Below are positions 43,584 to 53,176 of a stretch of 55,235 nt of DNA, piece by piece. The first letter of the stretch is position 1. Every line of letters begins with the position of its first letter. Source of the stretch: Thermalbibacter longus (GTDB lineage: Bacteria; Chloroflexota; Chloroflexia; Thermomicrobiales; Thermomicrobiaceae); NCBI RefSeq assembly GCF_023806485.1, contig NZ_JAMSLR010000017.1, positions 1-55,235 of the forward strand. Reading direction: 5' to 3'. The translations under genes and the position numbers were made by a program. Under the pieces are notes generated by a model. It saw nothing but the letters and a program-made list of their open reading frames with translations, had not been told where the DNA came from and did not search any database.

Positions 43584-44267
43584 TCACGCTCCCAGTCGGG
43601 AGACCAGGGCAGCGAGAATCGACTGGCTGACCTCCTCGATCGGCCTGTCGCCGTCGATGTCGACCAGAAGCCCTCGCTGGCGGTAGTACTCGAGCAACGG
43701 CGCGGTCTGTTCCTCATAGATATCGAGCCGGCGGGCGATCGCCTCCGGCGTGTCATCGCTACGCTGGATGAGCGGCCCGCCGCAGCGGTCGCAGATTCCC
43801 TCCTGGCGCGGGGGATTGAAAACGCGGTGATAGGTCGCGCCACACTGCTGGCACACCAGCCGGCCGCTCAACCGCTCGATGAGCGCCTCGCGCGGCACCA
43901 CCAAATGGATCACCGCGACGAGATTATCGCCTCGCTCGCGCAGTACGCGATCGAGCGCCTCCGCTTGGGCCCTGTTGCGCGGAAAGCCGTCCAGAAGAAC
44001 ACCTCGATAGTCTGGCTGCTGGCGATCGAGCTCATCCAGCCTCGCTACGAGGACGCGTACCGTTAGGTCGTCCGGCACCAGCGCCCCTCGGTCGTAATAC
44101 GACCGCACCTCACGGGCGAGCTCATTGTCGCTCGCCATCAGCGCGCGGAAGAGATCGCCGGTCGCGACATGCACGAGCCCGAGTTGCGGGGCAACCACGG
44201 CCGCTTGTGTTCCCTTGCCCGATCCCTGGGGCCCGATGATGAGAACGTGCGTCCGGTTACTCCCCAT
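43584..44267 (-). CDS. adk: Adenylate kinase, zinc-containing long form
   Basis: This 227-residue P-loop kinase interconverts AMP, ADP and ATP. P-loop: IIGPQGSGKGTQ (9-20). NMP-binding part: HVATGDLFRALM. The LID domain carries two CxxC pairs (CQQCGATYHRVFNPP, GICDRCGG), which bind structural zinc as in thermophilic and Gram-positive enzymes. GFPRN is present. It lies between secY and map, 9 nt after the secY stop. Confidence 0.97.
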   Translation of the reverse strand: MGSNRTHVLIIGPQGSGKGTQAAVVAPQLGLVHVATGDLFRALMASDNELAREVRSYYDRGALVPDDLTVRVLVARLDELDRQQPDYRGVLLDGFPRNRAQAEALDRVLRERGDNLVAVIHLVVPREALIERLSGRLVCQQCGATYHRVFNPPRQEGICDRCGGPLIQRSDDTPEAIARRLDIYEEQTAPLLEYYRQRGLLVDIDGDRPIEEVSQSILAALVSRLGA

Positions 44268-44276
44268 GCGTGCCTC

Positions 44277-45575
44277 TTAGCGGATGAACCCCTCGTAGTT
44301 CCGCATCATCAACTGGGCCTCGAGCTGCCGCATGGTATCGATAGCGACACCGACTACGATCAGGAGCGATGTAGAGCTCAGGAAGAGCACCGTCACGCCG
44401 GTTATCTTGGCGGCAATGTACGGCAAGACTGCCACGAGGCCCAGGAAGAGAGCGCCGACTAGCGTAATGCGCATCAGCACGTGAGTCAGGTACTGATCGG
44501 TATTGCGACCCGGGCGGATACCGGGGATGAAGGCTCCCTGACGCTGGAGCGTCTCAGCGATGTTCTGCTGCTGGAACAGGATCATGGTGTAAAAGTAGGT
44601 GAAGGCGACGACGAGCACGAAGTATGCGATCTGATATGGTGCGCTGTTGGGGTTGAAGACCGCGGCGATGCCGCCGGCCAGATCGCGCAGCCAGGGGCGC
44701 TCCGAAGTGGTGAGGAAGTTCGCGATCATACCTGGCAGCACCAGAATACTGATGGCGAAGATCAAGGGGATCATCCCTGCGGAGTTCACCTTGAGCGGGA
44801 TGAACGTCGTGCCACCGCCGTACACCCGGCCTCGGCGCACGCGCCGCGCGTGCTGTACCGGGATGCGCCGCTGCCCCTCGTTGATCAGCACGATGCCGAC
44901 GATCGTGAGCAGGCCGATCGCGAGGAAGGTCACTGTCCCGATCAGGTTCTGCGTGAGCGTTCCGCCGGTCAAGAGGTTGCCCACCGAACTGGGCAAGCTG
45001 GCGACGATTCCACCGAAGATGATGATCGATACGCCGTTCCCGATCCCGTTTTCAGTGATCAGCTCGCCGAGCCAGACGAGGAAGACGGTGCCGGCCGTCA
45101 TAGTGAGCAACAGCGCCACGCTGCGGAGCGCGGTCACTGAATCGAACAGGCCGAAGTCGCGCAGGACACCGGCCTGGGCCATCAGCGCAGCCTGCCCGTA
45201 CCCCTGGAGCAACGCGATAGGGACAGTCAGCCAGTGGGTGTACTGGTTGATCTTGGCCCGGCCGATGTTCCCCTCCTTGGAGAGCTCGGTGAGCCGGGGG
45301 ATCACCGGAGTCAAGAGCTGCATGATGATCGACGCAGTGATGTAGGGGTAGACGCCCATCGCGACGATCGAGAAGTTCGTCAAGGTGCTACCCGAAAAGA
45401 GGTTGAGGATGCCGAGGAGCTGGTTCGACTCGAGAAGTTGCCGCAGCGCCTCCTGATCCACGCCGGGAACCGGGATCGTCGCCACGAAGCGGAAGATCGC
45501 CAGTATCCCGAGGGTGAACAGCATCTTCTGCCGAAGATCGGGGATCTTGAAGGCGTTGATGACGGCCTGCAGCAT
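44277..45575 (-). CDS. secY: Preprotein translocase subunit SecY
   Basis: This 432-residue ten-TM channel has the plug and TM2 region (LLGILNLFSGSTLTNFSIVAMGVYPYI within 55-85), TM5 GNGVSIIIFGGIV, the cytoplasmic loop QRRIPVQHARRVRRGRV and TM9-10 near the end. Its ATG overlaps the rplO stop by one base (TAATG), so translation is probably coupled. It forms the inner-membrane protein channel with SecE and SecG, which are not in the window. Confidence 0.97.
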   Translation of the reverse strand: MLQAVINAFKIPDLRQKMLFTLGILAIFRFVATIPVPGVDQEALRQLLESNQLLGILNLFSGSTLTNFSIVAMGVYPYITASIIMQLLTPVIPRLTELSKEGNIGRAKINQYTHWLTVPIALLQGYGQAALMAQAGVLRDFGLFDSVTALRSVALLLTMTAGTVFLVWLGELITENGIGNGVSIIIFGGIVASLPSSVGNLLTGGTLTQNLIGTVTFLAIGLLTIVGIVLINEGQRRIPVQHARRVRRGRVYGGGTTFIPLKVNSAGMIPLIFAISILVLPGMIANFLTTSERPWLRDLAGGIAAVFNPNSAPYQIAYFVLVVAFTYFYTMILFQQQNIAETLQRQGAFIPGIRPGRNTDQYLTHVLMRITLVGALFLGLVAVLPYIAAKITGVTVLFLSSTSLLIVVGVAIDTMRQLEAQLMMRNYEGFIR

Positions 45576-46015
45576 TACTCGATGACCTCCACCGTTCCGC
45601 CGGCCGCCTCGATCTTCTCGCGGGCGGTGACGGAGAACTTGTGGGCGCGCACGTGAAGCGGCCGGGTCACGTCTCCGTCACCCAGGATCTTCACCGGCAG
45701 CTTCTCGTCGCGCACGATGCGCAACTCGTAGAGCAGCTCGGGCGTGATCGGCCCATCGACCTCCAGCTCGTTGAGCCGGCCGACGTTGACCACCTCGAAG
45801 ACGGTCTTGAAGATGTTCGTGAACCCGCGCCGGTAGCCGAGCCGGAGGTACAGCGGGTTCTGTCCGCCCTCGAAGCCCGGGCGCACCTTCCCCCGCGCCT
45901 TCTGGCCTTTGGTGCCGCGCCCAGCAGTCTTGCCCTTGCCGGCCGCGATCCCCCGCCCGACGCGGGTCTTGGGCTTGCGCGAGCCCGGAGCGGGTTTCAG
46001 GTCATGCAGCTTCAT
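45575..46015 (-). CDS. rplO: 50S ribosomal protein L15 (uL15)
   Basis: This 146-residue protein opens [20 protein letters not shown], followed by the glycine/lysine-rich [20 protein letters not shown] and the C-terminal globular domain ([19 protein letters not shown]). The ATG at 46015 overlaps the rpmD end by 14 bases. It ends in a one-base overlap with secY. Confidence 0.97.
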   Translation of the reverse strand: MKLHDLKPAPGSRKPKTRVGRGIAAGKGKTAGRGTKGQKARGKVRPGFEGGQNPLYLRLGYRRGFTNIFKTVFEVVNVGRLNELEVDGPITPELLYELRIVRDEKLPVKILGDGDVTRPLHVRAHKFSVTAREKIEAAGGTVEVIE

Positions 46016-46262
46016 GCTCCGCACCCTTCTGCGAAGTCCTCGTCCGACCCCGACGCGCCGGGGTCTCCTCAGGCACGATCTCCTCGACGCGCACGAGATG
46101 TCGCACCTTGTTCACCATGCCACGAATCGAGGGCGTGTCCGGTTTCTCGACGGTCTGGTGCAGGCGACGCAGGCCGAGCGAACGGAGAGTATCCCGCTGC
46201 TCCTGCCGATAACCGATCGCGCTCTTGACGTACGTGATTCTCAGCATCTTGCTACTGCTCAT
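46002..46262 (-). CDS. rpmD: 50S ribosomal protein L30 (uL30) with C-terminal extension
   Basis: This 86-residue protein has the L30 core at about 6-62 ([53 protein letters not shown]). About 25 residues more than in most bacteria follow ([20 protein letters not shown]). The ATG at 46262 overlaps the rpsE end by 11 bases; ATG 46247 would make the protein five residues shorter. Confidence 0.93.
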   Translation of the reverse strand: MSSSKMLRITYVKSAIGYRQEQRDTLRSLGLRRLHQTVEKPDTPSIRGMVNKVRHLVRVEEIVPEETPARRGRTRTSQKGAEHEAA

Positions 46263-46809
46263 CGCTCTTCGCCCGCCTCCTCGCCCGCATGCGCTCGACC
46301 GGGATCGACCGGCGCCGCGCGACGTCCTCAGCTGATTCTAGCTGGCTCAGAGCCAGCAGTGCCGCCTGCGTCACGTTGACCGGATTGTTGCTCCCGTGAG
46401 TCTTGGCGATGAGATCGCGAATACCGGCTGCTTCGGCAACGGCGCGCACACCGGCGCCGGCGATCACGCCCGTGCCCGGCGCGGCCGGCTTCATGATCAC
46501 CCGGGTCGCCTTGAACTTCACCTCGACCTCGTGCGGAATCGTCCGCTGGTCGAGCGGCACCCGGATCAGTCGCTTCTTCGCATTCTCGACCGCCTTGCGG
46601 ATCGAGTCCGGCACCTCACCGGCCTTGCCGATCCCCACCCCGACATGGCCCTCGCCATCGCCGATGACGACGACGCTGCTGAAGTGGAAGCGGCGTCCGC
46701 CCTGCACGACCTTGGCGACACGGTTGATCTGTACGACGCGCTCGCGCAGCTCTCCCACCTGGTCAGGGGAGACAAGACGCGATCGCCTCAAAATGGCTTG
46801 CGCACTCAC
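46252..46809 (-). CDS. rpsE: 30S ribosomal protein S5 (uS5)
   Basis: This 185-residue protein has the double-stranded-RNA-binding-like N-domain ([39 protein letters not shown]) and the C-domain ([39 protein letters not shown]). It shapes decoding accuracy on the 30S. GTG start with GGAGCGAGGTGA upstream. The C-terminus is arginine-rich. Confidence 0.98.
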   Translation of the reverse strand: MSAQAILRRSRLVSPDQVGELRERVVQINRVAKVVQGGRRFHFSSVVVIGDGEGHVGVGIGKAGEVPDSIRKAVENAKKRLIRVPLDQRTIPHEVEVKFKATRVIMKPAAPGTGVIAGAGVRAVAEAAGIRDLIAKTHGSNNPVNVTQAALLALSQLESAEDVARRRSIPVERMRARRRAKSDEQ

Positions 46810-46828
46810 CTGCGATCACCTCGCTCCG

Positions 46829-47203
46829 CTAGAATTCGAGGCCCGCCTCCCGGGCCCCGTCGGCCAGTGCCTTGACTCGTCCATGGTACTTATAGCCGCC
46901 GCGATCGAAGACGATCCGGGTGATTCCCTTGGCCCTGGCTCGCTCACCGATAACCTGACCCACCACGCGCGCCTCCGCCACCTTCGGGTGCTCTTCCGGG
47001 AAACGCTCGCGCACTTCCTGCTCCAGGGTAGAGGCGGCCACCAGGGTGCGCCCGCTGGTGTCGTCGATAATCTGGGCATAGATGTGCTCGTTACTGCGAA
47101 ACACGTTCAGTCGCGGTCGCTCGGGCGTCCCTGACACCTTGGCGCGCACCCGCAAGTGGCGCCGCTCGCGTGGCGAGAGCTGTCGCTTGTACTGAAACCG
47201 CAT
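46829..47203 (-). CDS. rplR: 50S ribosomal protein L18 (uL18)
   Basis: This 124-residue protein binds 5S rRNA. Signature parts are [51 protein letters not shown] and the ending [20 protein letters not shown]. The gap to rplF (93 nt) is large for this operon and contains a perfect hairpin. Confidence 0.98.
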   Translation of the reverse strand: MRFQYKRQLSPRERRHLRVRAKVSGTPERPRLNVFRSNEHIYAQIIDDTSGRTLVAASTLEQEVRERFPEEHPKVAEARVVGQVIGERARAKGITRIVFDRGGYKYHGRVKALADGAREAGLEF

Positions 47204-47249
47204 AGCCGATCGAACCTCCTGAGAAGCTACTGGTCACTCGATCCCGGCA

Positions 47250-47273
47250 CTGCCGATCCCTTCGAATCGGCAG
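47250..47273. repeat. Perfect hairpin in the rplF-rplR gap
   Basis: CTGCCGAT (47250-47257) and ATCGGCAG (47266-47273) are exact reverse complements with an 8-nt loop. It sits in the 93-nt gap, about 45 nt before the rplR start. No T-run follows on the transcribed strand, so it is more likely an RNA-processing or regulatory structure than a terminator. Confidence 0.6.
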
Positions 47274-47296
47274 GGCCCTTTCGAGCTCCCACTTCT

Positions 47297-47842
47297 CTAC
47301 TTCCTGGCCTTCCCGGCCTTCCCGGCCTTGCGCCGGATCTGCTCACCCAGGTATCGAATGCCCTTGCCCTTGTACGGCTCAGGCGGACGCACGCGGCGGA
47401 TCTGCGCCGCAATCTCGCCGACGAGCTGCTTGTCGATCCCCACCACACCGATCCGAGTAGGAGAATCGAGAACGAAGCTAATCCCGGCTGGTGGGTCAAT
47501 GCGCACTGGATGAGAGAACCCGACGTTCAACACCAGGGTCTTCCCCTCCAGCGCGGCACGGTACCCGACCCCCTGGATCTCGAGATCCTTGCGGTAGCCT
47601 TCGGTGACGCCCTGCACCATGTTCGCGATCAGCGTCCGGTAGAGGCCATGCAACTGCTTGTGGCGTCGTTCCTCGGACGGCCGCTGGACGTGCAGCGTGC
47701 CGTTCTCCCGCGTGACGATCATCTCCGGATCGATCCGGAGCTCGAGCTCGCCCTTCGGCCCCTTCACCCGGACCAGCCCGGACTCCACGCTTACCTCGAC
47801 CCCAGAGGGGATCGGAATTGGTCGCTTCCCGATACGTGACAT
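47297..47842 (-). CDS. rplF: 50S ribosomal protein L6 (uL6)
   Basis: This 181-residue protein has two repeated beta-alpha domains (SRIGKRPIPIPSGVEVSVES, LVRVKGPKGELELRI; then VGFSHPVRIDPPAGISF) and the C-terminal RPPEPYKGKGIRYLGEQIRR. The last residues form a short Lys/Ala/Gly repeat (KAGKAGKARK). It lies near the GTPase-associated centre. Standard place after rpsH. Confidence 0.98.
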   Translation of the reverse strand: MSRIGKRPIPIPSGVEVSVESGLVRVKGPKGELELRIDPEMIVTRENGTLHVQRPSEERRHKQLHGLYRTLIANMVQGVTEGYRKDLEIQGVGYRAALEGKTLVLNVGFSHPVRIDPPAGISFVLDSPTRIGVVGIDKQLVGEIAAQIRRVRPPEPYKGKGIRYLGEQIRRKAGKAGKARK

Positions 47843-47877
47843 GCCAGCAACCTCCCGTCCCGGCGTTGGTCGGACCG

Positions 47878-48276
47878 TCAGAAGACGGTGCAGAGCACCT
47901 CGCCGCCAATGCCACGGCGCCGGGCCTCGACGTCACTCATTACCCCTTGTGAGGTCGAGACGATCGCGATGCCGAGCCCATTCTTCACTCGCGGTAGCCG
48001 GTCCTTACCGGCATAGATGCGCAGACCCGGCTTGGAAACCCGCTTGATCTCTCGGATCGCATGGCGGCGATCCGGCGTGTACTTCAGCCGAATCTTCAAA
48101 ATTGGCCGTGGCTCGGCAGGCTCGACGGAATAGTCCTCGATATAGCCTTCTTCCTTGAGGATCCGGGCAATCTCGATCAGGATGCGCGAGGCGCGCATGC
48201 TCGTCTCTTGCTTGCGCCCCATCCCGGCGTTCCGGATCCTCGTGACCATGTCCCCGATCGGATCTGTAATCGTCAT
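47878..48276 (-). CDS. rpsH: 30S ribosomal protein S8 (uS8)
   Basis: This 132-residue protein begins MTITDPIGDMVTRIRNAGMG and ends with the rRNA-binding GLGIAIVSTSQGVMSDVEAR, RRGIGGEVLCTVF, as in all S8. ATG at 48276 is the family start although the frame is open further upstream. S8 autogenously controls the spc operon in E. coli; no matching site was recognised here. Confidence 0.98.
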   Translation of the reverse strand: MTITDPIGDMVTRIRNAGMGRKQETSMRASRILIEIARILKEEGYIEDYSVEPAEPRPILKIRLKYTPDRRHAIREIKRVSKPGLRIYAGKDRLPRVKNGLGIAIVSTSQGVMSDVEARRRGIGGEVLCTVF

Positions 48277-48319
48277 CGCCCAGTCTGCCTCGCTCCGCTC
48301 AACCGCTTGCCGACCACGC

Positions 48320-48505
48320 TTACCAGCTCGCCTTCTTGACCCCGGGCAACAGTCCCTGGAGGGCCAGTTGCCGGAAGCAGATCCGGCAGACGCCGAACTT
48401 GCGGATGTACGCCCGCGGCCGGCCACAGAGCTTGCAGCGGTTATGTTGCCGCACTGCGTACTTCTGTGGCTTCATCGCCTTGACGATCTTCGACTTCTTC
48501 GCCAT
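48320..48505 (-). CDS. rpsN: 30S ribosomal protein S14, zinc-binding short form
   Basis: This 61-residue type Z S14 has two CxxC pairs ([25 protein letters not shown]) that bind zinc. The C-terminal helix [15 protein letters not shown] is diagnostic. It lies between rplE and rpsH as usual, with a GGAGG sequence about 7 nt before the ATG. Confidence 0.98.
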   Translation of the reverse strand: MAKKSKIVKAMKPQKYAVRQHNRCKLCGRPRAYIRKFGVCRICFRQLALQGLLPGVKKASW

Positions 48506-48523
48506 CGCTCCTCCAGGTCGAGT

Positions 48524-49090
48524 CTAGCTGCGGAAGGGCATCCCCAGCAGTTCCAGCAGGCGTCGCCCTTCCTCATCCGTACGGGCTGTGGTCACGATGC
48601 TTACCTCCAGCCCGCGCACGCGGTCGATCTTGTCGTAGTCGACTTCTGGGAAAGCCAGTTGCTCGCGCAGTCCAAGCGTATAGTTCCCGCGTCCATCGAA
48701 GGAGCGCGGCGAGAGCCCGCGGAAATCCCGGATGCGCGGTAGCGCGATCGAGATCAGCCGATCCAGGAAATCGTACATGCGATTGCCACGCAGCGTCACC
48801 ATCACCCCGATCGGCATGCCCTTGCGCAACCGGAACGCCGCGATCGATTTTCGTGCCTTCGTCACGACCGGCCGCTGACCGCTGATCGCTGCCAGATCGT
48901 TCATTGCGGCATCGATCGCCCGCGGGTTGCTGACCGCCTCACCCAGGCCGATGTTGAGGACAATCTTCTCCAGCTTCGGCACTTCGAAGATGTGCCGGTA
49001 GCCGAACTCCTCCATCAGCTTGGGCACCACCTCTTCGCGGTAGAGCTTCTTCAACCTGGGCTCGACTCGCTCCTTGACCTCTGCTCCCAT
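48524..49090 (-). CDS. rplE: 50S ribosomal protein L5 (uL5)
   Basis: This 188-residue 5S rRNA-binding protein has [56 protein letters not shown] and [20 protein letters not shown]. It belongs to the central protuberance. It starts 16 nt after rplX. Confidence 0.98.
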   Translation of the reverse strand: MGAEVKERVEPRLKKLYREEVVPKLMEEFGYRHIFEVPKLEKIVLNIGLGEAVSNPRAIDAAMNDLAAISGQRPVVTKARKSIAAFRLRKGMPIGVMVTLRGNRMYDFLDRLISIALPRIRDFRGLSPRSFDGRGNYTLGLREQLAFPEVDYDKIDRVRGLEVSIVTTARTDEEGRRLLELLGMPFRS

Positions 49091-49106
49091 ACCTGCCCCA
49101 GCCCTG

Positions 49107-49451
49107 TCACGAGCGTGCCTTGGTGGGCACTGGCTTCTCGATCACCGCATCGCACTTCTTGCAATAACGAACCTTCTGGCCACCCTCGGTGATGCGGAAG
49201 CCGACCCGCGTCGGCTTGCCACAGTGCGGGCAGAGCAGCATCACCTTGGAGACATGGATCGGTGCCTCCATCTCGATGATCCCGGCTTGCCGCACACCGG
49301 GGATGGCCCGCTGGTGCTTCTTGACGATGTTGACCCCCTCGACGATGACCCGGTCCTCGCGGGGCAGATTCCGTCGCACGCGCCCGCGCGCGCCCCGATC
49401 CTTGCCCCGGAGGACGATGACCTCGTCTCCGGTCACGATCTTCTCCGCCAT
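49107..49451 (-). CDS. rplX: 50S ribosomal protein L24 (uL24) with a zinc ribbon
   Basis: This 114-residue assembly protein has the KOW motif near the N-terminus ([20 protein letters not shown]). The C-terminal half carries [14 protein letters not shown] and [13 protein letters not shown], two CxxC pairs that likely bind zinc; E. coli L24 lacks them, while several other phyla have them. The ATG at 49451 has AAGGGGG upstream. Confidence 0.97.
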   Translation of the reverse strand: MAEKIVTGDEVIVLRGKDRGARGRVRRNLPREDRVIVEGVNIVKKHQRAIPGVRQAGIIEMEAPIHVSKVMLLCPHCGKPTRVGFRITEGGQKVRYCKKCDAVIEKPVPTKARS

Positions 49452-49464
49452 CGGCACCGCCCCC

Positions 49465-49833
49465 TTACAGCACTTCCGGCGCCAACGAGATGATGCGCAT
49501 GAACTGGCGCTCGCGCAGTTCCCGGGCAACCGGGCCGAAGATGCGCGTCCCCCGCGGGGTACCCTGCGGCGTGATCAGGACGGCCGCGTTGTCGTCGAAC
49601 TTGATGTGCGAGCCGTCCGCTCGCCGGTAGCCCTGCGCGGTACGCACCACGACCGCTCGGACCACATCGCCCTTCTTCACGCTGGCGTGCGGCTGGGCTG
49701 ACTTGACCGAGGCGACGATGATGTCGCCTACTGTCGCATACTTCTTCGCCGAGCCACCCAGCACGCGGATGCACATGATCTCCTTGGCGCCGGTGTTGTC
49801 GGCGACGACGAGACGAGTGTGCGGCTGGATCAT
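49465..49833 (-). CDS. rplN: 50S ribosomal protein L14 (uL14)
   Basis: This 122-residue protein begins [20 protein letters not shown], has the conserved [20 protein letters not shown] and ends [12 protein letters not shown]. It forms part of the intersubunit bridge. The ATG overlaps the rpsQ stop by four bases (ATGA). Confidence 0.98.
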   Translation of the reverse strand: MIQPHTRLVVADNTGAKEIMCIRVLGGSAKKYATVGDIIVASVKSAQPHASVKKGDVVRAVVVRTAQGYRRADGSHIKFDDNAAVLITPQGTPRGTRIFGPVARELRERQFMRIISLAPEVL

Positions 49834-50171
49834 GACGTCGCCTCCTCCTCTCCCTGTTCCTCTTCAGCGATCTCGGCAGCGACCTCGGGCGTCGCTCGCT
49901 CGAGGATCTGGCGCACGATCCAGCGCTTGGTCTTGCTGAGCGGCCGGGTCTCCTCGATCAACACGAGGTCTCCGATCCGGCACAGGTTGTGCTCATCGTG
50001 CGCCTTGAACTTGCTCGTGCGCCGCACCGTCTTCTTGTAGATCGGGTGACGGCGGAAATAGTCGACGGCCACCACGACCGTCTTGTCCATCTTGTCCGAC
50101 ACCACCCGACCGACCTTGGTCAGCCGGCGCTTGGGTCGCCCCTGGGTCGAAGTCTCAACACGTGCTTCCAT
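49830..50171 (-). CDS. rpsQ: 30S ribosomal protein S17 (uS17) with acidic tail
   Basis: This 113-residue protein has the S17 OB core ([57 protein letters not shown]). The last 20 residues, beyond the usual length, are strongly acidic ([11 protein letters not shown]). ATG 50171 is chosen with AGGTGG upstream; GTG codons at 50183 and 50180 directly after the rpmC stop are alternatives. Confidence 0.95.
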   Translation of the reverse strand: MEARVETSTQGRPKRRLTKVGRVVSDKMDKTVVVAVDYFRRHPIYKKTVRRTSKFKAHDEHNLCRIGDLVLIEETRPLSKTKRWIVRQILERATPEVAAEIAEEEQGEEEATS

Positions 50172-50183
50172 GCGTCTCACCAC

Positions 50184-50465
50184 CTACGACTGCTGCCGCA
50201 TCTGGCGGGCCTTGCGCTTCTTCCGCTCGCGGCGCGTGAGCTTGGGTGGCGGCAGCAGGCCCTGCTCCGCCAGTGCCTGCCGCTCACGCTCCGTGAGGAT
50301 CGTGTAGATTCGGGCAATATCCTTGCGAATCTGCCGGATCCGCATCGGGTTCGCCAGCCGGCCTAGGGCGGCATCGAAGCGCAGGTCACGCCACTCCGAG
50401 CGCAGCTCGTCGAGCCTGCGCTGGAGCTCCTCATTCGAGAGCGCACGGATTTCAGCCGGCTTCAC
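50184..50465 (-). CDS. rpmC: 50S ribosomal protein L29 (uL29), extended
   Basis: This 93-residue protein has the two-helix L29 core (VKPAEIRALSNEELQRRLDE, LRSEWRDLRFDAALGRLANP, RIRQIRKDIARIYTILTERE). A 25-residue basic C-terminal extension (PKLTRRERKKRKARQM) is absent from the usual 65-residue form. GTG at 50465 has GGGAGGAG upstream. L29 lies at the tunnel exit near SRP and trigger factor sites. Confidence 0.95.
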   Translation of the reverse strand: MKPAEIRALSNEELQRRLDELRSEWRDLRFDAALGRLANPMRIRQIRKDIARIYTILTERERQALAEQGLLPPPKLTRRERKKRKARQMRQQS

Positions 50466-50486
50466 GGCAACTCCTCCCACTTCCGG

Positions 50487-50927
50487 CTAGGCTTCTGGCG
50501 CGGTCGCGGCTTCCACGGCCGTTTCGCGCTTCACGATGCGGCACTTGCACGGCAGTTTGAAGATCGCTCTGGTCAGCGCCTCTACGGCGAGATCCTCGCG
50601 AACCCCCGCCAGCTCGAACAGGATGCGGCCAGGCTTCACCACTTCCATCCAGTACTCAGGGTTGCCCTTGCCGCTCCCCATCCGCGTCTCCGCCGGCTTC
50701 TTGGTTACCGGCTTGTCCGGGAAGATGCGAATCCAGACCTTTCCACCACGCCGGACCGCGTTCGTAATCGCGCGGCGGGCCGCCTCGATCTGGCGCGCCG
50801 TGACGTAGGCCGGCTCCAGGGCCTGGATTCCATACTCCCCGAACACGACCGTGTTGCCGCGAGTGGCAATTCCTCGTGTTCGGTAGCGATGGTGCTTGCG
50901 GTGCTTTACCCGCCTCGGCATCAACAT
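50487..50927 (-). CDS. rplP: 50S ribosomal protein L16 (uL16)
   Basis: This 146-residue protein opens [20 protein letters not shown], followed by [40 protein letters not shown] and [15 protein letters not shown]. It lines the A-site tRNA path and is needed for peptidyl-transfer centre assembly. The Ala/Thr/Glu tail is slightly longer than usual. Confidence 0.98.
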   Translation of the reverse strand: MLMPRRVKHRKHHRYRTRGIATRGNTVVFGEYGIQALEPAYVTARQIEAARRAITNAVRRGGKVWIRIFPDKPVTKKPAETRMGSGKGNPEYWMEVVKPGRILFELAGVREDLAVEALTRAIFKLPCKCRIVKRETAVEAATAPEA

Positions 50928-50944
50928 CGTCGCACCCGTCCATC

Positions 50945-51625
50945 CTAATCAGCCACAGCGACGGCCTCGACAGCCTCCGGAACGCCACGCTTCTCCGGCA
51001 GCACGTCGCCGTGGTAGATCCACACCTTGACGCCGATCTGGCCGTAGGTCGTCGGCGCGTGCACCTGCGCGTAGTCGATGTTCGCTCGTAGGGTCTGCAA
51101 GGGCACACGCCCGACCATCTCGGTGACCGCGCGCTTCATTTCGGCACCGCCCAGGCGCCCCTTAACCTTGATCTTGACGCCCTTCGCCCCCGCGCGCATC
51201 GCCTGCGCCGCGGCATGCTTCATCGCGCGCCGGTAGGAGACGCGGCGGGTGATTTGCTCGGCGATGCTCTCGGCGACGAGCTGGGCATCCAGCTCTGGCT
51301 TGCGCACTTCCTGGATATTCAGGTGGACCTTCTTGCCCACCTTCGCCTCGAGGAGCTGGCGCAGCCGCTCCACGTTCGCACCCTGCTTGCCGATGACGAC
51401 GCCCGGCTTCGACGTATGGATCGTGACGTCTACCCGGTTCACCGCACGCTGGATCTCGATGCGCGAGATGCCGCCACGCGCCAGCTCCTGATTGATCAGG
51501 TTCCGGATCTCCAGATCCTCATGGAGCTGATCGCGATAATGCCGGTCCTTTTCGGCGAACCACTTCGACTTCCAATCATGGACGATGCCGAGCCGGAAGC
51601 CGATGGGATGAACTTTCCTGCCCAA
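50945..51625 (-). CDS. rpsC: 30S ribosomal protein S3 (uS3), TTG start
   Basis: This 226-residue protein starts at TTG 51625, one base after the rplV stop, with AAGGGGG upstream; the family N-terminus [12 protein letters not shown] follows directly. The KH domain is at about 40-105 ([20 protein letters not shown]) and the C-terminal domain has [19 protein letters not shown]3 lines the mRNA entry pore. Starts further upstream would overlap rplV heavily. Confidence 0.96.
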   Translation of the reverse strand: MGRKVHPIGFRLGIVHDWKSKWFAEKDRHYRDQLHEDLEIRNLINQELARGGISRIEIQRAVNRVDVTIHTSKPGVVIGKQGANVERLRQLLEAKVGKKVHLNIQEVRKPELDAQLVAESIAEQITRRVSYRRAMKHAAAQAMRAGAKGVKIKVKGRLGGAEMKRAVTEMVGRVPLQTLRANIDYAQVHAPTTYGQIGVKVWIYHGDVLPEKRGVPEAVEAVAVAD

Positions 51626-51626
51626 G

Positions 51627-51971
51627 CTAGGCCCCCTTCTGCATCTCGTCGAGGACGACGGTGATGTGAGTGGTTCGGTGCCACTTCCGCCCCACGCGGC
51701 CGCGGGCCCGTGGTTGCCAGCGCTTGTAGCGCGGCCCGTCATCGGCGTAGATGCGCTTGATGTACATCTGCGACGGATCCAGATCATAGTTGTGCTCCGC
51801 GTTGGCCGCCGCAGACTTGAGCAGCTTGAGCACGACCGGGGCCGACTTCTGGGGCAGGAAGCGCAAGATCGCCATCGCTTCGGTCAGCGGCTTCCCGCGC
51901 ACCGCGTCGATCACCAGACGGGCCTTCCGCGGTGAGACCCGGATTTCGCGGACCTTAGCCGTCACTTCCAT
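51627..51971 (-). CDS. rplV: 50S ribosomal protein L22 (uL22)
   Basis: This 114-residue protein has [40 protein letters not shown] and the tunnel-lining beta-hairpin region [20 protein letters not shown]. It stands between rpsS and rpsC. It affects macrolide binding in other bacteria. Confidence 0.98.
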   Translation of the reverse strand: MEVTAKVREIRVSPRKARLVIDAVRGKPLTEAMAILRFLPQKSAPVVLKLLKSAAANAEHNYDLDPSQMYIKRIYADDGPRYKRWQPRARGRVGRKWHRTTHITVVLDEMQKGA

Positions 51972-52002
51972 CGCTCGTCACCGTCTCCCTCAGGCTGCAT
52001 CG

Positions 52003-52287
52003 CTACCGGCGCCGCGTCGTCCGCTCGGCATCCTTGCCATGACCACGGAACGTCCGCGTCGGCGCGAACTCTCCGAGCTTGTGGCCGACCATCTGCTCGG
52101 TGATGAAGATCGGCACATGTCGCCGGCCGTCATGGACCGCGACGGTGTGCCCGACCATCTCCGGGAAGATGGTCGAATCGCGCGCCCACGTGCGGATCAC
52201 CCGTCGTTCGCCGGTGCGGTTCAGTTCATCGATCTTCTTCTTCAGTTTCTGATCGATGTACGGTCCCTTCTTCGACGACCGTCCCAC
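52003..52287 (-). CDS. rpsS: 30S ribosomal protein S19 (uS19)
   Basis: This 94-residue protein opens [20 protein letters not shown], has [20 protein letters not shown] and ends with [17 protein letters not shown], matching S19 fully. GTG start. It forms a complex with S13 in the 30S head. Confidence 0.98.
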   Translation of the reverse strand: MGRSSKKGPYIDQKLKKKIDELNRTGERRVIRTWARDSTIFPEMVGHTVAVHDGRRHVPIFITEQMVGHKLGEFAPTRTFRGHGKDAERTTRRR

Positions 52288-52315
52288 GTTCGCCTGCCTC
52301 CCGTCTCAGCACCGG

Positions 52316-53149
52316 CTACGAGCGACCTTCATAGCGGCGTCGCACGATGAACTTATCCGTCTTCTTGTTGCGCCGTGTCCGATACCCGAGGGCGGGCTTG
52401 CCCCACGGCGTCTTCGGCGGCATTCCGGCCGGCGCCTTGCCTTCGCCACCACCGTGCGGGTGATCGCGCGGCGTCATCGCCGAGCCGCGCACCACCGGAC
52501 GCCAGCCCATGTGCCGCTTCCGGCCCGCCTTCCCGATTCGCACGTTGGCGTGGTCCACGTTGCCGACCTGGCCGATCGTCGCCATGCACTCGAGCCGCAC
52601 CATCCGCACTTCGCCTGATGGCATGCGGATCTGGGCGTACTCGTCCTGCTTGGCCAGGAGCTGTGCCGCCGCTCCGGCCGCCCGGACGAGTTGCCCGCCG
52701 CGGCCTGGATAAAGCTCGATATTGTGGATCTGTGTACCGAGCGGTATGTTCGCCAGCGGCAACGCGTTACCGACGCGCACCGGCGCATTCGGCCCTGATT
52801 CTACTACATCACCCACCTTGAGCCCAAGCGGCGCAAGGATGTACCGCTTCTCGCCGTCACGGTAGTGCAGCAGCGCGATGAATGCGCTCCGGTTGGGATC
52901 GTACTCGATCGCAGCGACTTTGGCCTGGATGCCGTGCTTGTTCCGCTTGAAGTCGATACGCCGGTAGAAGCGCTTGTTCCCGCCCCCCCGGTGACGCACG
53001 GTGATCCGACCCTGATTGTTGCGGCCCGCGTTCTTCTTGAGCGGTTCGAGCAGGCTCTTCTCGGGCTCCTTCTTCGTAATCTCCTCGAACGTGAGCACCG
53101 ACATATTGCGGCGCCCCGGCGAGGTTGGCTTGTACTTCTTAACCGGCAT
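52316..53149 (-). CDS. rplB: 50S ribosomal protein L2 (uL2)
   Basis: This 277-residue protein has the RNA-binding core ([36 protein letters not shown]) and the catalytic-centre-proximal C-terminus with [20 protein letters not shown], including the conserved histidine. It is needed for subunit association and peptidyl transfer. It stands between rplW and rpsS. Confidence 0.98.
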   Translation of the reverse strand: MPVKKYKPTSPGRRNMSVLTFEEITKKEPEKSLLEPLKKNAGRNNQGRITVRHRGGGNKRFYRRIDFKRNKHGIQAKVAAIEYDPNRSAFIALLHYRDGEKRYILAPLGLKVGDVVESGPNAPVRVGNALPLANIPLGTQIHNIELYPGRGGQLVRAAGAAAQLLAKQDEYAQIRMPSGEVRMVRLECMATIGQVGNVDHANVRIGKAGRKRHMGWRPVVRGSAMTPRDHPHGGGEGKAPAGMPPKTPWGKPALGYRTRRNKKTDKFIVRRRYEGRS

Positions 53150-53176
53150 CGTCTCGCTCTCTCTCCAGACCCGGCC

